A stretch of 26,710 nt of DNA from DATJUF01 sp035524095 (GTDB lineage: Bacteria; Desulfobacterota; Binatia; Binatales; Binataceae), in contig DATKPK010000280.1 of the NCBI GenBank assembly GCA_035524095.1, forward strand, positions 1-26,710, in the 5' to 3' direction. The stretch's first letter is position 1. Every line of letters begins with the position of its first letter. Of the stretch, positions 16,262 through 24,944 are shown in pieces. A program made the translations under genes and the position numbers. The notes beneath the pieces were generated by a model. It was not told the origin of the DNA, searched no databases, and saw nothing but the letters and a program-made list of their open reading frames with translations.

Positions 16262-18952
16262 ATGTTTAGTAAAGACTATCTTTTGAGACCCAACGATTCC
16301 GTAACTAGATCGAACCATCGGATCATAATTCAACCGAAGAGTGCTTTCAGATCAGGGGGCACAGTTGGCTTCTTCGCGCTTGCTATAGTGCTGATCGGCT
16401 TGACGCTTGCCGTTCCGGCCCGCGCCTTCAACTATGTCGAGGACGCCAATGGTACTTACTGGGGCATTCAGGACAACGCGCTACCGGTAGTAGACACAGG
16501 AAGCATCCGTGCCACTCAAGTTACACCGGGCCAGTCTGGAGCTTTCAGCACGTCAATCAATGGCTTCGGTGGAATGAAGGTGTTAGTTCTGACGAACCCT
16601 CACGCTAGTATCCTACCGATCGTTCCTGTACTGAGCCCCGATCTGCGTTTCAATGGCGAGATGATGCGCGGCTTCGGCTTGACCTTCGATGGGACCAGCC
16701 GCTTCGCAACGACGCAGTCGCTAAGCCTCGCGGGTGTGCTGATCTCCCGCTCGGTTTATATCAACACCGGTGCGGATTGGGGTCGCTGGCTCGATAGCTT
16801 TACCAATACCACGAGTTCACCACTAACGATTAAGGTTGCCTTTGGTGGACAGTCGGGTATGGGCACTTCAGGAAGCAAGTTCAGCTCGATCATCAATACG
16901 TCCAGCGGTGACACTCTCGTCACCCCTGCCGACGCCTGGGTGGATGTTGCCACGCCGCTCAACGGTGCGACACTCGTCGGCGGTCCGCAAGTCACGGTCA
17001 TCGGAACGCCAAGCCCATTCAAGGGAGCGATGACTTTCGCTGGCGATTGGCTGGTCGATACCTTTAATAACCCGCTCTCCTACGTCGGCCACGAAGGTAA
17101 TTTCCAGGCCTACATAAACACAATAACTCTAGCACCGGGCGCTACCCGATCGGTTTTGCATTTCATCGTCCTGGGGCCGCGGGTTAACACTACGACGTCG
17201 GCCAGTGTGGTTGCCTCAGTCGAAGCTACCGCCGCCAGCCTCGCTACTGCCCCGCAGATTAGCGATTTGAGCGCGGGACAAATCTGTTCAATCTACAATT
17301 TCGATTCCGCCGCCCTCTCGGCCAATGGCTTCAATTACGCCGCTGCGTGCGCGAAGACTCTCAAGGTTGTGCAGCCGCCGCCTCCGCCGCTAAAGTTAGC
17401 AGTGACCAGTTCGAACTATAACGTGGTCGGCAAAACGATCGCCCAATTACGCGAGGATATGGAGTCTGGTGTAACGACCTCGGAGGAAATCACTCAGGCC
17501 TATCTCGATCGGATTGCAGCTTACGACGTCGGACAATTCGGGTTCCACGCATATGAGATCGTCTCATCGAATGCGCTTCAACAAGCGCGCGCCGCTGATA
17601 ATGCGCGCAGACAAGGCGCATCGGGACCGTTGCTTGGCATTCCGATTGCGGTCAAGAACCTTTACGACACCTTCGACATGGCGACTACGAATGGCAGTAA
17701 GACCTTCGCCGGATTCCTCCCTGCGCACGACGCATTCCAAATAAATCTGCTGCGGCAGGCAGGCGCGGTCATCATCGGCAAGGCCGCATTGGAGGAATAT
17801 GCTACCAGTGGTTACTACTCCAACGACGCATGGGGACAGGTGTGGAATGTCTTCAATCTATCGAAGACTTCGGTCGCCTCGAGTGGCGGTCCGGCAAGCG
17901 CCATCGCGGCCAGCTTAGCGGCTGCAGCAATGGGATCACAGACTGGTGACTCACTCTACGGTCCTTCGAGCGCTGCGAGTCTCGTATCGTTGCGTGGAAC
18001 CGATGGCCTGGAGAGCGGGACCGGCATTATGCCGCTATCATACCTCACCGACTTCGGTGGCGTGATAGCGCGCTCAGTGCCGGATCTCGCCGACATGCTC
18101 AACGTTGTCGTCGCTACCGACCCAGCGGATCCGGAAACGTCGGCGCCCGGGCGTACGGTCCCTGCCGATTGGACTACCGTGCTCGACCCACAGGCACTGC
18201 AGGGCAAGCGCATCGGCTTCATCCCCTCGACCTGGATTGATCCGTTCGGCACGACAAATACCATCGACGCCGAAGAGGCGGCCCTTCAGTACTTTCAAGA
18301 TGCTGGCGCAACTATCGTCCAGATGGGCGTGACGGTAGGCGGCACCGACGCTCCGCCTTCGCCCGCCTCACCAACCACCGACATAACTTCCGAGGGCTGG
18401 TGGCTCTATATCGGCAGTCATCCTGAACTGGCCACTGAGGGATTCAGCATCAATACACCCGTCGATGTGAATTGCTCGCAGAAAAAGGTTCCATATGTCC
18501 GCGCCGCGGCGAGTACTTGCTCCGTCACCCCCTCGGCTCCATTGACTACGGCTCAGGTCCAGGCGTGGCGCGACTATCGTCGAGGGCGTCAGGCGACCAC
18601 CAAGACTTGGATGGATACTGCAGGAGCCGACGGACTAGGCGTTGATGCCGTCGTCTATCCCGGTCTCTTGAGCGATACCAGTCTCAACGACGGCGGCGGC
18701 AGCCTCGCCAGCTTCGGCCGCAAAGACACGCCGTCGGCCTCCAACGGTGTTCCGACCGTTATCTTCCCGGTCGGTTACAACAGTGACGGACAGCCGATCA
18801 ATATCCAGTTGATGGGCCGTGCTTGGGAAGATGGCGAACTTGTGGGGATGGCGTACGCGTTCGAGGAAATCGCCAACGCGGCGGGGAATGGTCATGTCGA
18901 GGCGACCACCGTGCCGCAACTTCCATTAGGGTTCAGTAAGCCCGTGAAATAA
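16262..18952 (+). CDS. Exported two-part amidase-signature protein, 896 aa
   Basis: Residues about 30-55 form a hydrophobic export segment ending in PARA-FN. About 55-375 is a beta-rich domain that I do not recognise, and a proline run near 377 links it to an amidase-signature domain (about 390-890). Triad candidates: Lys465 in IPIAVKNLYDTF, cis-Ser 540/541 in VASSGGPAS, and Ser564 in TGDSLYGPSS. The nucleophile motif departs from the usual TGGSIRxPA, so activity may be altered. ATG 16262 (or in-frame GTG 16259) follows AGGAG; the longer frame from TTG 16223 has no such site. It lies 102 bp after the first amidase and was probably derived from it by duplication plus an added N-terminal domain. 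The pair is likely co-transcribed, ending at the hairpin 18958-18988. Confidence 0.85.
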   Translation: MFSKDYLLRPNDSVTRSNHRIIIQPKSAFRSGGTVGFFALAIVLIGLTLAVPARAFNYVEDANGTYWGIQDNALPVVDTGSIRATQVTPGQSGAFSTSINGFGGMKVLVLTNPHASILPIVPVLSPDLRFNGEMMRGFGLTFDGTSRFATTQSLSLAGVLISRSVYINTGADWGRWLDSFTNTTSSPLTIKVAFGGQSGMGTSGSKFSSIINTSSGDTLVTPADAWVDVATPLNGATLVGGPQVTVIGTPSPFKGAMTFAGDWLVDTFNNPLSYVGHEGNFQAYINTITLAPGATRSVLHFIVLGPRVNTTTSASVVASVEATAASLATAPQISDLSAGQICSIYNFDSAALSANGFNYAAACAKTLKVVQPPPPPLKLAVTSSNYNVVGKTIAQLREDMESGVTTSEEITQAYLDRIAAYDVGQFGFHAYEIVSSNALQQARAADNARRQGASGPLLGIPIAVKNLYDTFDMATTNGSKTFAGFLPAHDAFQINLLRQAGAVIIGKAALEEYATSGYYSNDAWGQVWNVFNLSKTSVASSGGPASAIAASLAAAAMGSQTGDSLYGPSSAASLVSLRGTDGLESGTGIMPLSYLTDFGGVIARSVPDLADMLNVVVATDPADPETSAPGRTVPADWTTVLDPQALQGKRIGFIPSTWIDPFGTTNTIDAEEAALQYFQDAGATIVQMGVTVGGTDAPPSPASPTTDITSEGWWLYIGSHPELATEGFSINTPVDVNCSQKKVPYVRAAASTCSVTPSAPLTTAQVQAWRDYRRGRQATTKTWMDTAGADGLGVDAVVYPGLLSDTSLNDGGGSLASFGRKDTPSASNGVPTVIFPVGYNSDGQPINIQLMGRAWEDGELVGMAYAFEEIANAAGNGHVEATTVPQLPLGFSKPVK

Positions 18953-18957
18953 GGCAA

Positions 18958-18988
18958 AGGCCGGCGTCCAGTCTCCGGGCGCCGGCCT
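18958..18988 (+). terminator. Strong hairpin after the amidase pair
   Basis: AGGCCGGCG and CGCCGGCCT form a perfect 9-bp GC-rich stem with a 13-nt loop, six bases after the second amidase stop. Only a weak T-rich stretch (AAATTTCT) follows. It could also serve the converging CoA-transferase gene. Confidence 0.7.
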
Positions 18989-19046
18989 CAAATTTCTGGG
19001 GCAAGCAGGCCCGTCACCAATAATCATTGAGCTGGCGGGTCTGATG

Positions 19047-20273
19047 CTAGCGAGGTCCGCGGTGAAGGATGGCGTCGTCTTCGAGCTGCTTCACACGGGC
19101 GTCGGAATAGCCTAGGCGATCCCTCAAAATCTCGCCATTGTGCTCACCCAGGGTTGGCGCATCCAGATCCAACTGGCCCGGAAATTTGGAGAAACGCAAT
19201 GGGAATCCAGGGATATCAAAATCGTCCATGAAACGATCATGCACAGTCCTGATCGTGCCTCGTTCGCGCATATGCGGATGATTGATTACTTCTTCGACGC
19301 TCAGCACGGGTGCGTAAGGAATGCGATACTCCTGCAGCAGGCGATAGACTTCCTCGTCATCCGGCAAAGAATCGATCCAGCCTTGCACAATCTCATTGAG
19401 CACCGATGAATTTTGTGCGCGGCTCGGGATATCGACGAAGCGCGCGTCCTCGATCAGTTCTGGCTTGCCCATCGCGCGGCAGAACTCCGGCCATTGATGC
19501 TGGATGCCGCCAACCACGAAAATGTAATGATTCTTGCCTTTGTAGATCCCGACCGGTGCCACCAGGTAATGGAACGAACCCGCTCGGCGAGGACGCATCG
19601 CTCCCTTACTCGCGCTCAGCACCTGGACGTTGACCTCGTGATAGCTGGTGTAGCAATCGAGCAATGAAGTCTCGACGAACTGACCTTCACCGGTCCGCTC
19701 GCGATACAGTAGCGCCGACGTGATCGCACTGAGCGCAGCCACTCCTGTACTCACATCGCCAATCCCCAGTTGAGGAAAGACCGGCGCCTTGTCGGGCTCG
19801 CCGATCATGTCAAGGACGCCGGCGTAAGCCGCGCCGATAAAATCGAAACCTACAGAATTGGCAAGCGGGCCCGTCTGACCCATCGCCGAGATCGAGCACA
19901 TGATGATGCGCGGGTTGAGCTCGCTCACAGTCTTGTAATCCAAACCCAGCCTGCCGATTACACCTGGTGAAAAGTTTTCTAAGAGCACATCAACGGTGCG
20001 TACCAGGTCTTTCAAGATTTCCAAGCCACCCGGCTTCCTGACATCGATGCAGAGACTCTTTTTGCCTCGATTTTGCTGAATATAGTAAGCGCTACGTCCG
20101 TCATGCATGAAAGGCAGAGAACGTGAGTAGTCGCCAATTGGTGCAATTTCTACCTTGATGATCTCAGCACCCATTTCCGCCATCATGCGGGTGACGGTAG
20201 GGCCCGCAAGGAATTGCGTAAAATCGAGCACAGTATAACCGTCGAGAACGTGCCGGGATTTGTCGGCCATCAT
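19047..20273 (-). CDS. CaiB/BaiF family CoA-transferase, 408 aa
   Basis: A class III (formyl-CoA transferase-like) enzyme, moving CoA between carboxylic acids through an aspartyl-CoA intermediate in the cytoplasm. Family marks: N-terminal VLDFTQFLAGPTVTRMMAEMGAEIIKVE (15-42), NRGKKSLCIDV (68-78), the catalytic Asp probably Asp144 in GFDFIGAAYAG, and LLENFSPGV. Length matches the family. ATG 20273 (second ATG three bases on) has GGAGG seven bases upstream. Substrate cannot be read from sequence. The zinc alcohol dehydrogenase gene lies upstream on the same strand across a 290-bp gap, so shared use in catabolism of a small acid or alcohol is possible but unproven. Confidence 0.93.
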   Translation of the reverse strand: MMADKSRHVLDGYTVLDFTQFLAGPTVTRMMAEMGAEIIKVEIAPIGDYSRSLPFMHDGRSAYYIQQNRGKKSLCIDVRKPGGLEILKDLVRTVDVLLENFSPGVIGRLGLDYKTVSELNPRIIMCSISAMGQTGPLANSVGFDFIGAAYAGVLDMIGEPDKAPVFPQLGIGDVSTGVAALSAITSALLYRERTGEGQFVETSLLDCYTSYHEVNVQVLSASKGAMRPRRAGSFHYLVAPVGIYKGKNHYIFVVGGIQHQWPEFCRAMGKPELIEDARFVDIPSRAQNSSVLNEIVQGWIDSLPDDEEVYRLLQEYRIPYAPVLSVEEVINHPHMRERGTIRTVHDRFMDDFDIPGFPLRFSKFPGQLDLDAPTLGEHNGEILRDRLGYSDARVKQLEDDAILHRGPR

Positions 20274-20563
20274 ACATGCGCCTCCGTCAGCGCCTTCGAA
20301 GTTTCACATTCTCCACGCCACATCTCAAGAAATTCTCGCTCCGGCGAACCTTCGGGAACCGAAGGCGACAGGCGATCACGCTGGCATCGAGTGGGTAGCG
20401 GTTCAACCCCCATGGTGGCAGTACGCCGCATCGGGCGCGAGTAAACGACGCGACCACAGGTTGCGCGAAAGGGCTTGATCTATGCGGGTCATGTAGTCGT
20501 CGTCACCGTCTGAACCGATAAGGGGCTCAAACCACGCCGTTCTAATCTATTTCCCACACTGGA
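20274..20563 (-). other. Intergenic region between dehydrogenase and CoA-transferase
   Basis: A 290-bp gap. A perfect 7-bp hairpin with a GAA loop (CCTTCGG / CCGAAGG) lies at 20349-20365. It might end dehydrogenase transcripts, though it is about 200 bp from that stop and lacks a T-tract. No gene is seen. Confidence 0.35.
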
Positions 20564-21589
20564 TCAGCTGCAGGCGACTAGCACCTTGCTATGACTGCTG
20601 CGATCGGCAACAAGCATTTCAAAGGCTTGCTGCATCTGCTCCAGCTCAATCTTGCCGGTGATCAACGGGCGCACATCGATTCGGCGCGAAGCGATAAGAT
20701 CAGCGGCGCGGCGGAAGTCGATCTGGCGCGACCAAAAGCACGAGATAATATCGATCTCACTATTGAGAAACCGATTGGGGTTGAACTCGATGCGCTTGTC
20801 TTCGTAAACAGCAACCAGCATCAGCCGGCCGAGCTTATCAACAAGCTTGCCCGCTGCTTCGAAGCCTCGCGGGTTGCCCGAGACCTCGAACACAGCGTCG
20901 ACCTTGCGACGCCCGGTAAGGCCGTGCACCTGCTCGCTCAGATGATCACTCGGTTCGATGGTCGCATCGGCGCCGAACTTGAAACCGAGCTGTCTGCGAC
21001 CGGCCGCCGGCTCCACCAAGATCACCTTCGATGCACCATTGAGTTTTACCAATTGGGTAATGAGCAGTCCGAGTGGGCCACCACCCATTACCACCACAAT
21101 CTCGCCGATTGTCAGAGCAGCTCGCTGAACCGCGTGCACGGCCACGGATAACGGTTCGATAAGAGCCGCTTCCTCCGCCGGGGTCTGCGGCGCTATCGGG
21201 ACCAATTGCCGCGCCGGTACCGAAATATATTCAGCAAAGGAGCCATTGCGCTCAAACATCTTGCGGCCGAGATTGTCGCAAAGCGTGTAATCGCCGGCCA
21301 GGCAATAGACGCAAGTGCCACAACTTGGATATATCAGTCCGGCCGCGCGGTCACCCACCTTGAAACCCAGGGCGTCGTCCCCGATCTCGACGATTTGAGC
21401 GCAGAACTCGTGCCCCATTACACTCGGTATGCGCGTCATCTGCTTGCCCATTACGAAGCAGTGCAAATCGCTACCACAGATGCCCGTGAAGTCGACTTTC
21501 AGCTTTACATCGGCTGACCCCAATGGGGGTTCCGGGTAACGGGGATCAATCTCGATATGCTTAGTCGATGATAAGACGGCGGCGCGCAT
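20564..21589 (-). CDS. Zinc-dependent alcohol/polyol dehydrogenase (MDR family), 341 aa
   Basis: A medium-chain dehydrogenase oxidising an alcohol or polyol with NAD(P)+. Catalytic zinc ligands are visible: Cys38 (GICGSDLHCF), His60-Glu61 (GHEF) and Glu145 (LIEPLSVAVHAV). The structural zinc lobe is complete: Cys90, Cys93, Cys96, Cys104. The Rossmann motif GGGPLG is at 169-174. It resembles sorbitol/threonine dehydrogenase-type members; the substrate is not assignable. The frame is open to 21739, but the first 50 residues of that version are translation of a tRNA 3' end (they start WVRVPSPAP), so ATG 21589 with AGGAGGA upstream is the true start. Confidence 0.93.
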   Translation of the reverse strand: MRAAVLSSTKHIEIDPRYPEPPLGSADVKLKVDFTGICGSDLHCFVMGKQMTRIPSVMGHEFCAQIVEIGDDALGFKVGDRAAGLIYPSCGTCVYCLAGDYTLCDNLGRKMFERNGSFAEYISVPARQLVPIAPQTPAEEAALIEPLSVAVHAVQRAALTIGEIVVVMGGGPLGLLITQLVKLNGASKVILVEPAAGRRQLGFKFGADATIEPSDHLSEQVHGLTGRRKVDAVFEVSGNPRGFEAAGKLVDKLGRLMLVAVYEDKRIEFNPNRFLNSEIDIISCFWSRQIDFRRAADLIASRRIDVRPLITGKIELEQMQQAFEMLVADRSSHSKVLVACS

Positions 21590-21709
21590 AACTAGTCCTC
21601 CTATCCTATGCTCTGCGAAGAAGTCGGTTAAAGGTGAAGAAGAATTAATACTTGAAGAGACGCGTGTCTGACATCCGCCTCCGAGTTCATGCTGTATATA
21701 GTTGGATTT

Positions 21710-21765
21710 TGGTGCCGGAGACGGGACTCGAACCCACACGGACCTTGCGGTCCAGAGGATTTCAG
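21710..21765 (-). tRNA. 3' half of a tRNA-Leu-like gene (attachment-site remnant)
   Basis: The minus strand gives a variable arm (GGACC-GCAA-GGTCC, 21740-21753), a T-arm with GGGTTCGAGTCCC, then the acceptor strand CTCCGGC and ACCA, ending at 21710. Discriminator A and the long variable arm fit tRNA-Leu. Homology begins near the anticodon loop (GAAATCC). No GCCGGAG acceptor strand or D-arm lies at the needed distance, so the gene is not intact. Such 3' fragments are left where an integrase inserts an island at a tRNA gene. The fragment points left, which places the inserted DNA on its right. Confidence 0.75.
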
Positions 21766-21970
21766 GTCCGTCCCTGCCCCCGTTCTGACCGGTCGCGATC
21801 GATCACAATCGAGCATCTTCAAGCCTTTGTTACCGCTCCGCACAATGTCGAAGAACCCGTTCATACCTTTCCAGTTCGATAGAACAGCGAAAGTGCGGTC
21901 AAAGTCAAATAGTGCTCCCTGCAGTCTTCTAGGTTGGGTCACTTCATTGGTCGAAGGAGCCTGAAGCGTC

Positions 21971-22252
21971 ATGATTGCGAATTCGTATGTCGAAGCGGGC
22001 CGAGAATGGGATGAGAGCTATCCGGCAAATCTAATTGTCATTGATCAATGGCGACCCTATAAGTTCGTTGGAGCGGCGACAGGCGAGGCCAAGTTGAGTG
22101 ATTCGACGTTGAGCGATCTATTGGCGGTATGGTCTGACTCGCTTCCGCAATGGAGCAGTCAAAATGTGGGCGTATGGCATGGGACGACGCAGAGCATGCG
22201 AGGGATTATTGATCGAATGGACTTGACGAGCGTCCTTCGATGTTTTCGGTAG
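21971..22252 (+). CDS. Hypothetical protein, 93 aa
   Basis: I do not recognise this product. ATG 21971 has GAAGGAG about 12 bases upstream, longer than ideal. The protein is soluble and rich in Trp, Ser and Asp (DQWRPYKF, LLAVWSDSLPQWSS), with no signal peptide or membrane segment. It sits at the left edge of the presumed inserted DNA, next to the tRNA fragment, on the same strand as the SulP gene but about 850 bp from it. It may be a real island gene, a fragment, or chance. Confidence 0.35.
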   Translation: MIANSYVEAGREWDESYPANLIVIDQWRPYKFVGAATGEAKLSDSTLSDLLAVWSDSLPQWSSQNVGVWHGTTQSMRGIIDRMDLTSVLRCFR

Positions 22253-22624
22253 AACTGGATGCTCGATGAGTCTCTTGCTCACTTGCGTCCGCATAGTTGA
22301 TGGCCATTCTCGATGCTTGGCCGAGAGCTTCTCTCTAACCCGGCCCGCATTGGAGCGCTCGCTGAGTTACCTGGCCGCAGAAAAGGAGATCGCGGTGCTC
22401 GCTATCATAGATTTCTGAACGCTATGATCCTGATGCACCACCAAGTCCTTGCGAATCTGTCACGTGAGAACGTTCGGAGTTCTTCTGAATAGATAAAGCT
22501 TGTCAGTCGCACGGTCGGAGTGAATCGAATCCCCTATCTCACTGAACAGGAGATCAACAAAGTCTTACCAATTCGGCGTGTAAAAGATTAGCCTTTACTG
22601 TCTTTCGTCGTCGAATAAATTCTC
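22253..22624. other. Stretch without a supported gene
   Basis: About 370 bp in which all six frames are broken by stops and nothing is recognisable. Together with the doubtful ORFs on either side, this looks like degraded accessory DNA. Confidence 0.4.
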
Positions 22625-22660
22625 GTCGCGCAAAATTACTGGGTGCTCACTTTGCGCGAC
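22625..22660. repeat. Perfect 10-bp inverted repeat upstream of the SulP gene
   Basis: GTCGCGCAAA at 22625-22634 and TTTGCGCGAC at 22651-22660 are exact inverted copies with a 16-nt spacer. It may be an operator or RNA stem controlling the downstream genes. It overlaps the GTG at 22643 that opens the next frame. Confidence 0.55.
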
Positions 22661-23098
22661 AACCGCTATAGGTCTATTGCAATGATAGCGGTGGTCGGGC
22701 CAATGATCGACATTGACAACGCCTTGATGGCTATGTCAACGGTAACCCGGAAAGCAAATGTTGAGTCCTGTTGGATGTGCGTTCACTGCTACCAAGCACT
22801 TGGTTGCGAAGGAACCGCTCTTCGACTTTCGGGGGAATTAGAGCGAAAGGATTTCCCTGGTTGTACCTCCGAGCCCTTATCAAGATTATGGCATATTGTG
22901 GGAAGCGTCAGTGCCAAATACATCCGGGACCGCAGGCTCAAATCGAAACTGATCGCGAATCTTCTCCTGCTTCTGATTTCTGAGACTTCGGCTGTTTTGT
23001 GGAGACACAGATGCGCTCGGGAATTTTACCAGGCAGTTCCGGCCATTCCTCCTTCGGACTTAACGGAGGAGCGGTCGGAAGTTGAGGTCACGATGTAA
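22643..23098 (+). CDS. Uncertain ORF upstream of the SulP gene
   Basis: A 151-codon frame from GTG 22643 (an internal ATG at 22682 is another start) ends in TAA overlapping the SulP ATG by one base (ATGTAATG), the arrangement of translationally coupled genes. The product is unrecognised: a Cys/Met-containing segment (ESCWMCVHCYQALGC), a Lys/Arg-rich part, then a short hydrophobic stretch (LIANLLLLLI). No clear ribosome binding site precedes either start, and the composition does not look strongly protein-like. The overlap with SulP is the best argument for it being real. Confidence 0.35.
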   Translation: MLTLRDNRYRSIAMIAVVGPMIDIDNALMAMSTVTRKANVESCWMCVHCYQALGCEGTALRLSGELERKDFPGCTSEPLSRLWHIVGSVSAKYIRDRRLKSKLIANLLLLLISETSAVLWRHRCAREFYQAVPAIPPSDLTEERSEVEVTM

Positions 23099-24834
23099 TG
23101 CAGAATTCGTCGAAAAGCCCCCCGCTTAACAATCCGATTGCAGAAGCCCGAAGTGACCTGAAACGCGCTCTCACCCATTCGTACGATCTAAAGACTCTAC
23201 GATCTGACCTACTGGCCTCACTCTCGGTGGCCGCAGTGGCGGTACCTACCGCAATGGCCTACGCGGAGCTTGCAGGCTTTCCGCCAGTTATCGGTCTCTA
23301 CTCTAGTATACTTCCGCTGGTTGCTTATGCTTGCGTTGGGTCTTCTCGCCAGCTGATCGTCGGACCTGATGCAGCAACCTGCACAATTGTAGCGGCGGCG
23401 TTGGTCCCCCTAGCTGCCGGTGACTCGGCGCGTTACCTCGTCCTCTCAATTACGCTTTCAGCGATCGTTGGCATCATGTGCATCGCCGCAGGACTCCTGC
23501 GATTGGGCATAGTCGCAGATTTTTTGTCGAGACCGATTCTGACTGGCTTCATGAATGGCATTGCACTTACGATTATCACGAAGCAGTTGGGCGGTCTCTG
23601 CGGATTCGCTGTCCCGAACAATACTGGATTCTTTCTGCGCATAGCGAACTTCTGTACGAGACTCGGCGAAGTTCAAACCCCTACTTTGGCTGTTGGGATC
23701 GTTACGCTTATTTTGATATTTGCTTGTGCCCGCCTTGCTCCTAAGATTCCAGGCCCGCTGATCGGCGTCGTGGTGGGTTTGATGGTTGCGCAAGTATTCG
23801 ACCTTGAGAAAAGCGCGGTGGCGACGGTCGGCACAATACCCGCTGGTTTTCCATCACCTAAGTTCCCTGAGGTGACGCTCGACGAGATCCAGGCTCTTTC
23901 CCTCGACGCGCTGGGCGTGTTGGTAGTCAGTTTTTGTAGTGAGATTGCCACCGCGAAGAGTTTCGCCGCACGCAACGGCTACAAAGTCGATGCCAACCGT
24001 GAATTAATCGCTCTAGGTGCGGCAAACTTGGCCTCAGCAGCATCGCAGGGTTTCGCCGTCAGCGGGGCCGATTCGCGCACCGCGATTAGCGACGTCTCGG
24101 GTGGCAAGACGCGAATGACCGCAATGTACACGGCGGGTCTCATCGCGCTGGTGCTACTGTTTCTTACAGGTCCTCTCTCCACGGTCCCCAAAAGCAGTCT
24201 AGCCGCAATACTGATCATAGCCGGGGCGTCACTGTTCGATTTTGCAGCAACTCGTCATTTGTATCGAGTAAGCCAGCGCGAGTTCTGGATCGCCAACATA
24301 GCGACACTGGGCGTGATCACAATCGGCGTTGGAGCGGGCATCATTATCGCCATCGTGCTGACTGTAACGATCCTGCTGCGCGAGCTCTCGCGCCCGCACG
24401 ATGCGATTCTCGGACGAATTCCCGGCGGTGAAGAGTACGGCGACGCGGCGGTCCATCCGGGCGCCCGTGCAATACCTGGTCTGCTGATCTACCGATTCGA
24501 TGCGGCTATTCTATTTTTCAACGCGGAATACTTCAAAGAGCGCGTCCGGTCGGTAATCGCTGCCGGGCCGACCAAGATATCCGCCTTCCTTTTTGATGCC
24601 GAAGCCGTGACGATGATTGATACGACGGCGGCGTTCGCGCTGGATGAGATTCGCACCGAACTTGACGGTAGTGGGATTAGCTTCTTCGTGACCAGGGCAA
24701 GAACTGCTCTGCGAGAACAATTCGCCCGCCATGGTCTATTCGAGGGCGACGCCAAGACTTTCTACCCATCTATTCGTTCAGCCGTCGACGCTTTTGAATC
24801 AACTCAACCCGCAACAGTCGTGTCACAAAACTGA
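23098..24834 (+). CDS. SulP-family anion permease with C-terminal STAS domain, 578 aa
   Basis: An inner-membrane SLC26/SulP transporter for sulfate, bicarbonate or another anion. The N-terminal signature is clear: SDLLASLSVAAVAVPTAMAY and AELAGFPPVIGLYSS (about 36-70), followed by GSSRQLIVGPDAATC (81-95). About ten or more hydrophobic segments reach to residue 430. A STAS domain (about 460-565) follows, with the strand GLLIYRFDAAILFFNAEYF and the TMIDTTAAFAL loop. Length is normal and the frame is intact. The start codon overlaps the stop of the preceding ORF. It is in the presumed inserted region, and the specific anion cannot be read from sequence. Confidence 0.93.
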   Translation: MQNSSKSPPLNNPIAEARSDLKRALTHSYDLKTLRSDLLASLSVAAVAVPTAMAYAELAGFPPVIGLYSSILPLVAYACVGSSRQLIVGPDAATCTIVAAALVPLAAGDSARYLVLSITLSAIVGIMCIAAGLLRLGIVADFLSRPILTGFMNGIALTIITKQLGGLCGFAVPNNTGFFLRIANFCTRLGEVQTPTLAVGIVTLILIFACARLAPKIPGPLIGVVVGLMVAQVFDLEKSAVATVGTIPAGFPSPKFPEVTLDEIQALSLDALGVLVVSFCSEIATAKSFAARNGYKVDANRELIALGAANLASAASQGFAVSGADSRTAISDVSGGKTRMTAMYTAGLIALVLLFLTGPLSTVPKSSLAAILIIAGASLFDFAATRHLYRVSQREFWIANIATLGVITIGVGAGIIIAIVLTVTILLRELSRPHDAILGRIPGGEEYGDAAVHPGARAIPGLLIYRFDAAILFFNAEYFKERVRSVIAAGPTKISAFLFDAEAVTMIDTTAAFALDEIRTELDGSGISFFVTRARTALREQFARHGLFEGDAKTFYPSIRSAVDAFESTQPATVVSQN

Positions 24835-24944
24835 ACGAGGTCACCGATCTCATGCTTCTGAAGTTGCCCATCATTTATTATCTTTCTCGGATCGTAAAGC
24901 CGCCACCTTCCCAGACTCTCGATCCTCTTTGATGGTCGGTCGGA
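24835..24944. other. Junction between SulP gene and decayed lipoprotein operon
   Basis: A 110-bp spacer between converging genes. DUF4410-like similarity stops abruptly at 24945 and does not resume in any frame here, so a deletion or recombination end probably lies in or near this stretch. Confidence 0.35.

Noticed and set aside
20591..21151. 186-codon plus-strand frame
   Set aside because: Antisense to the zinc dehydrogenase, whose zinc ligands and Rossmann motif are intact.
21590..21739. 50-residue N-terminal extension of the zinc dehydrogenase
   Set aside because: Its first residues (WVRVPSPAP) are translation of the tRNA 3' end, and a good ribosome binding site lies before ATG 21589.
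21710..21800. Intact tRNA gene
   Set aside because: No acceptor 5' strand or D-arm at the needed distance, and the anticodon stem pairs only in part.
21689..21964. Plus-strand 91-codon frame beginning in the tRNA fragment
   Set aside because: RRRDSNPHGPCG is the usual false protein read from the reverse strand of a tRNA with a long variable arm; no start signal.
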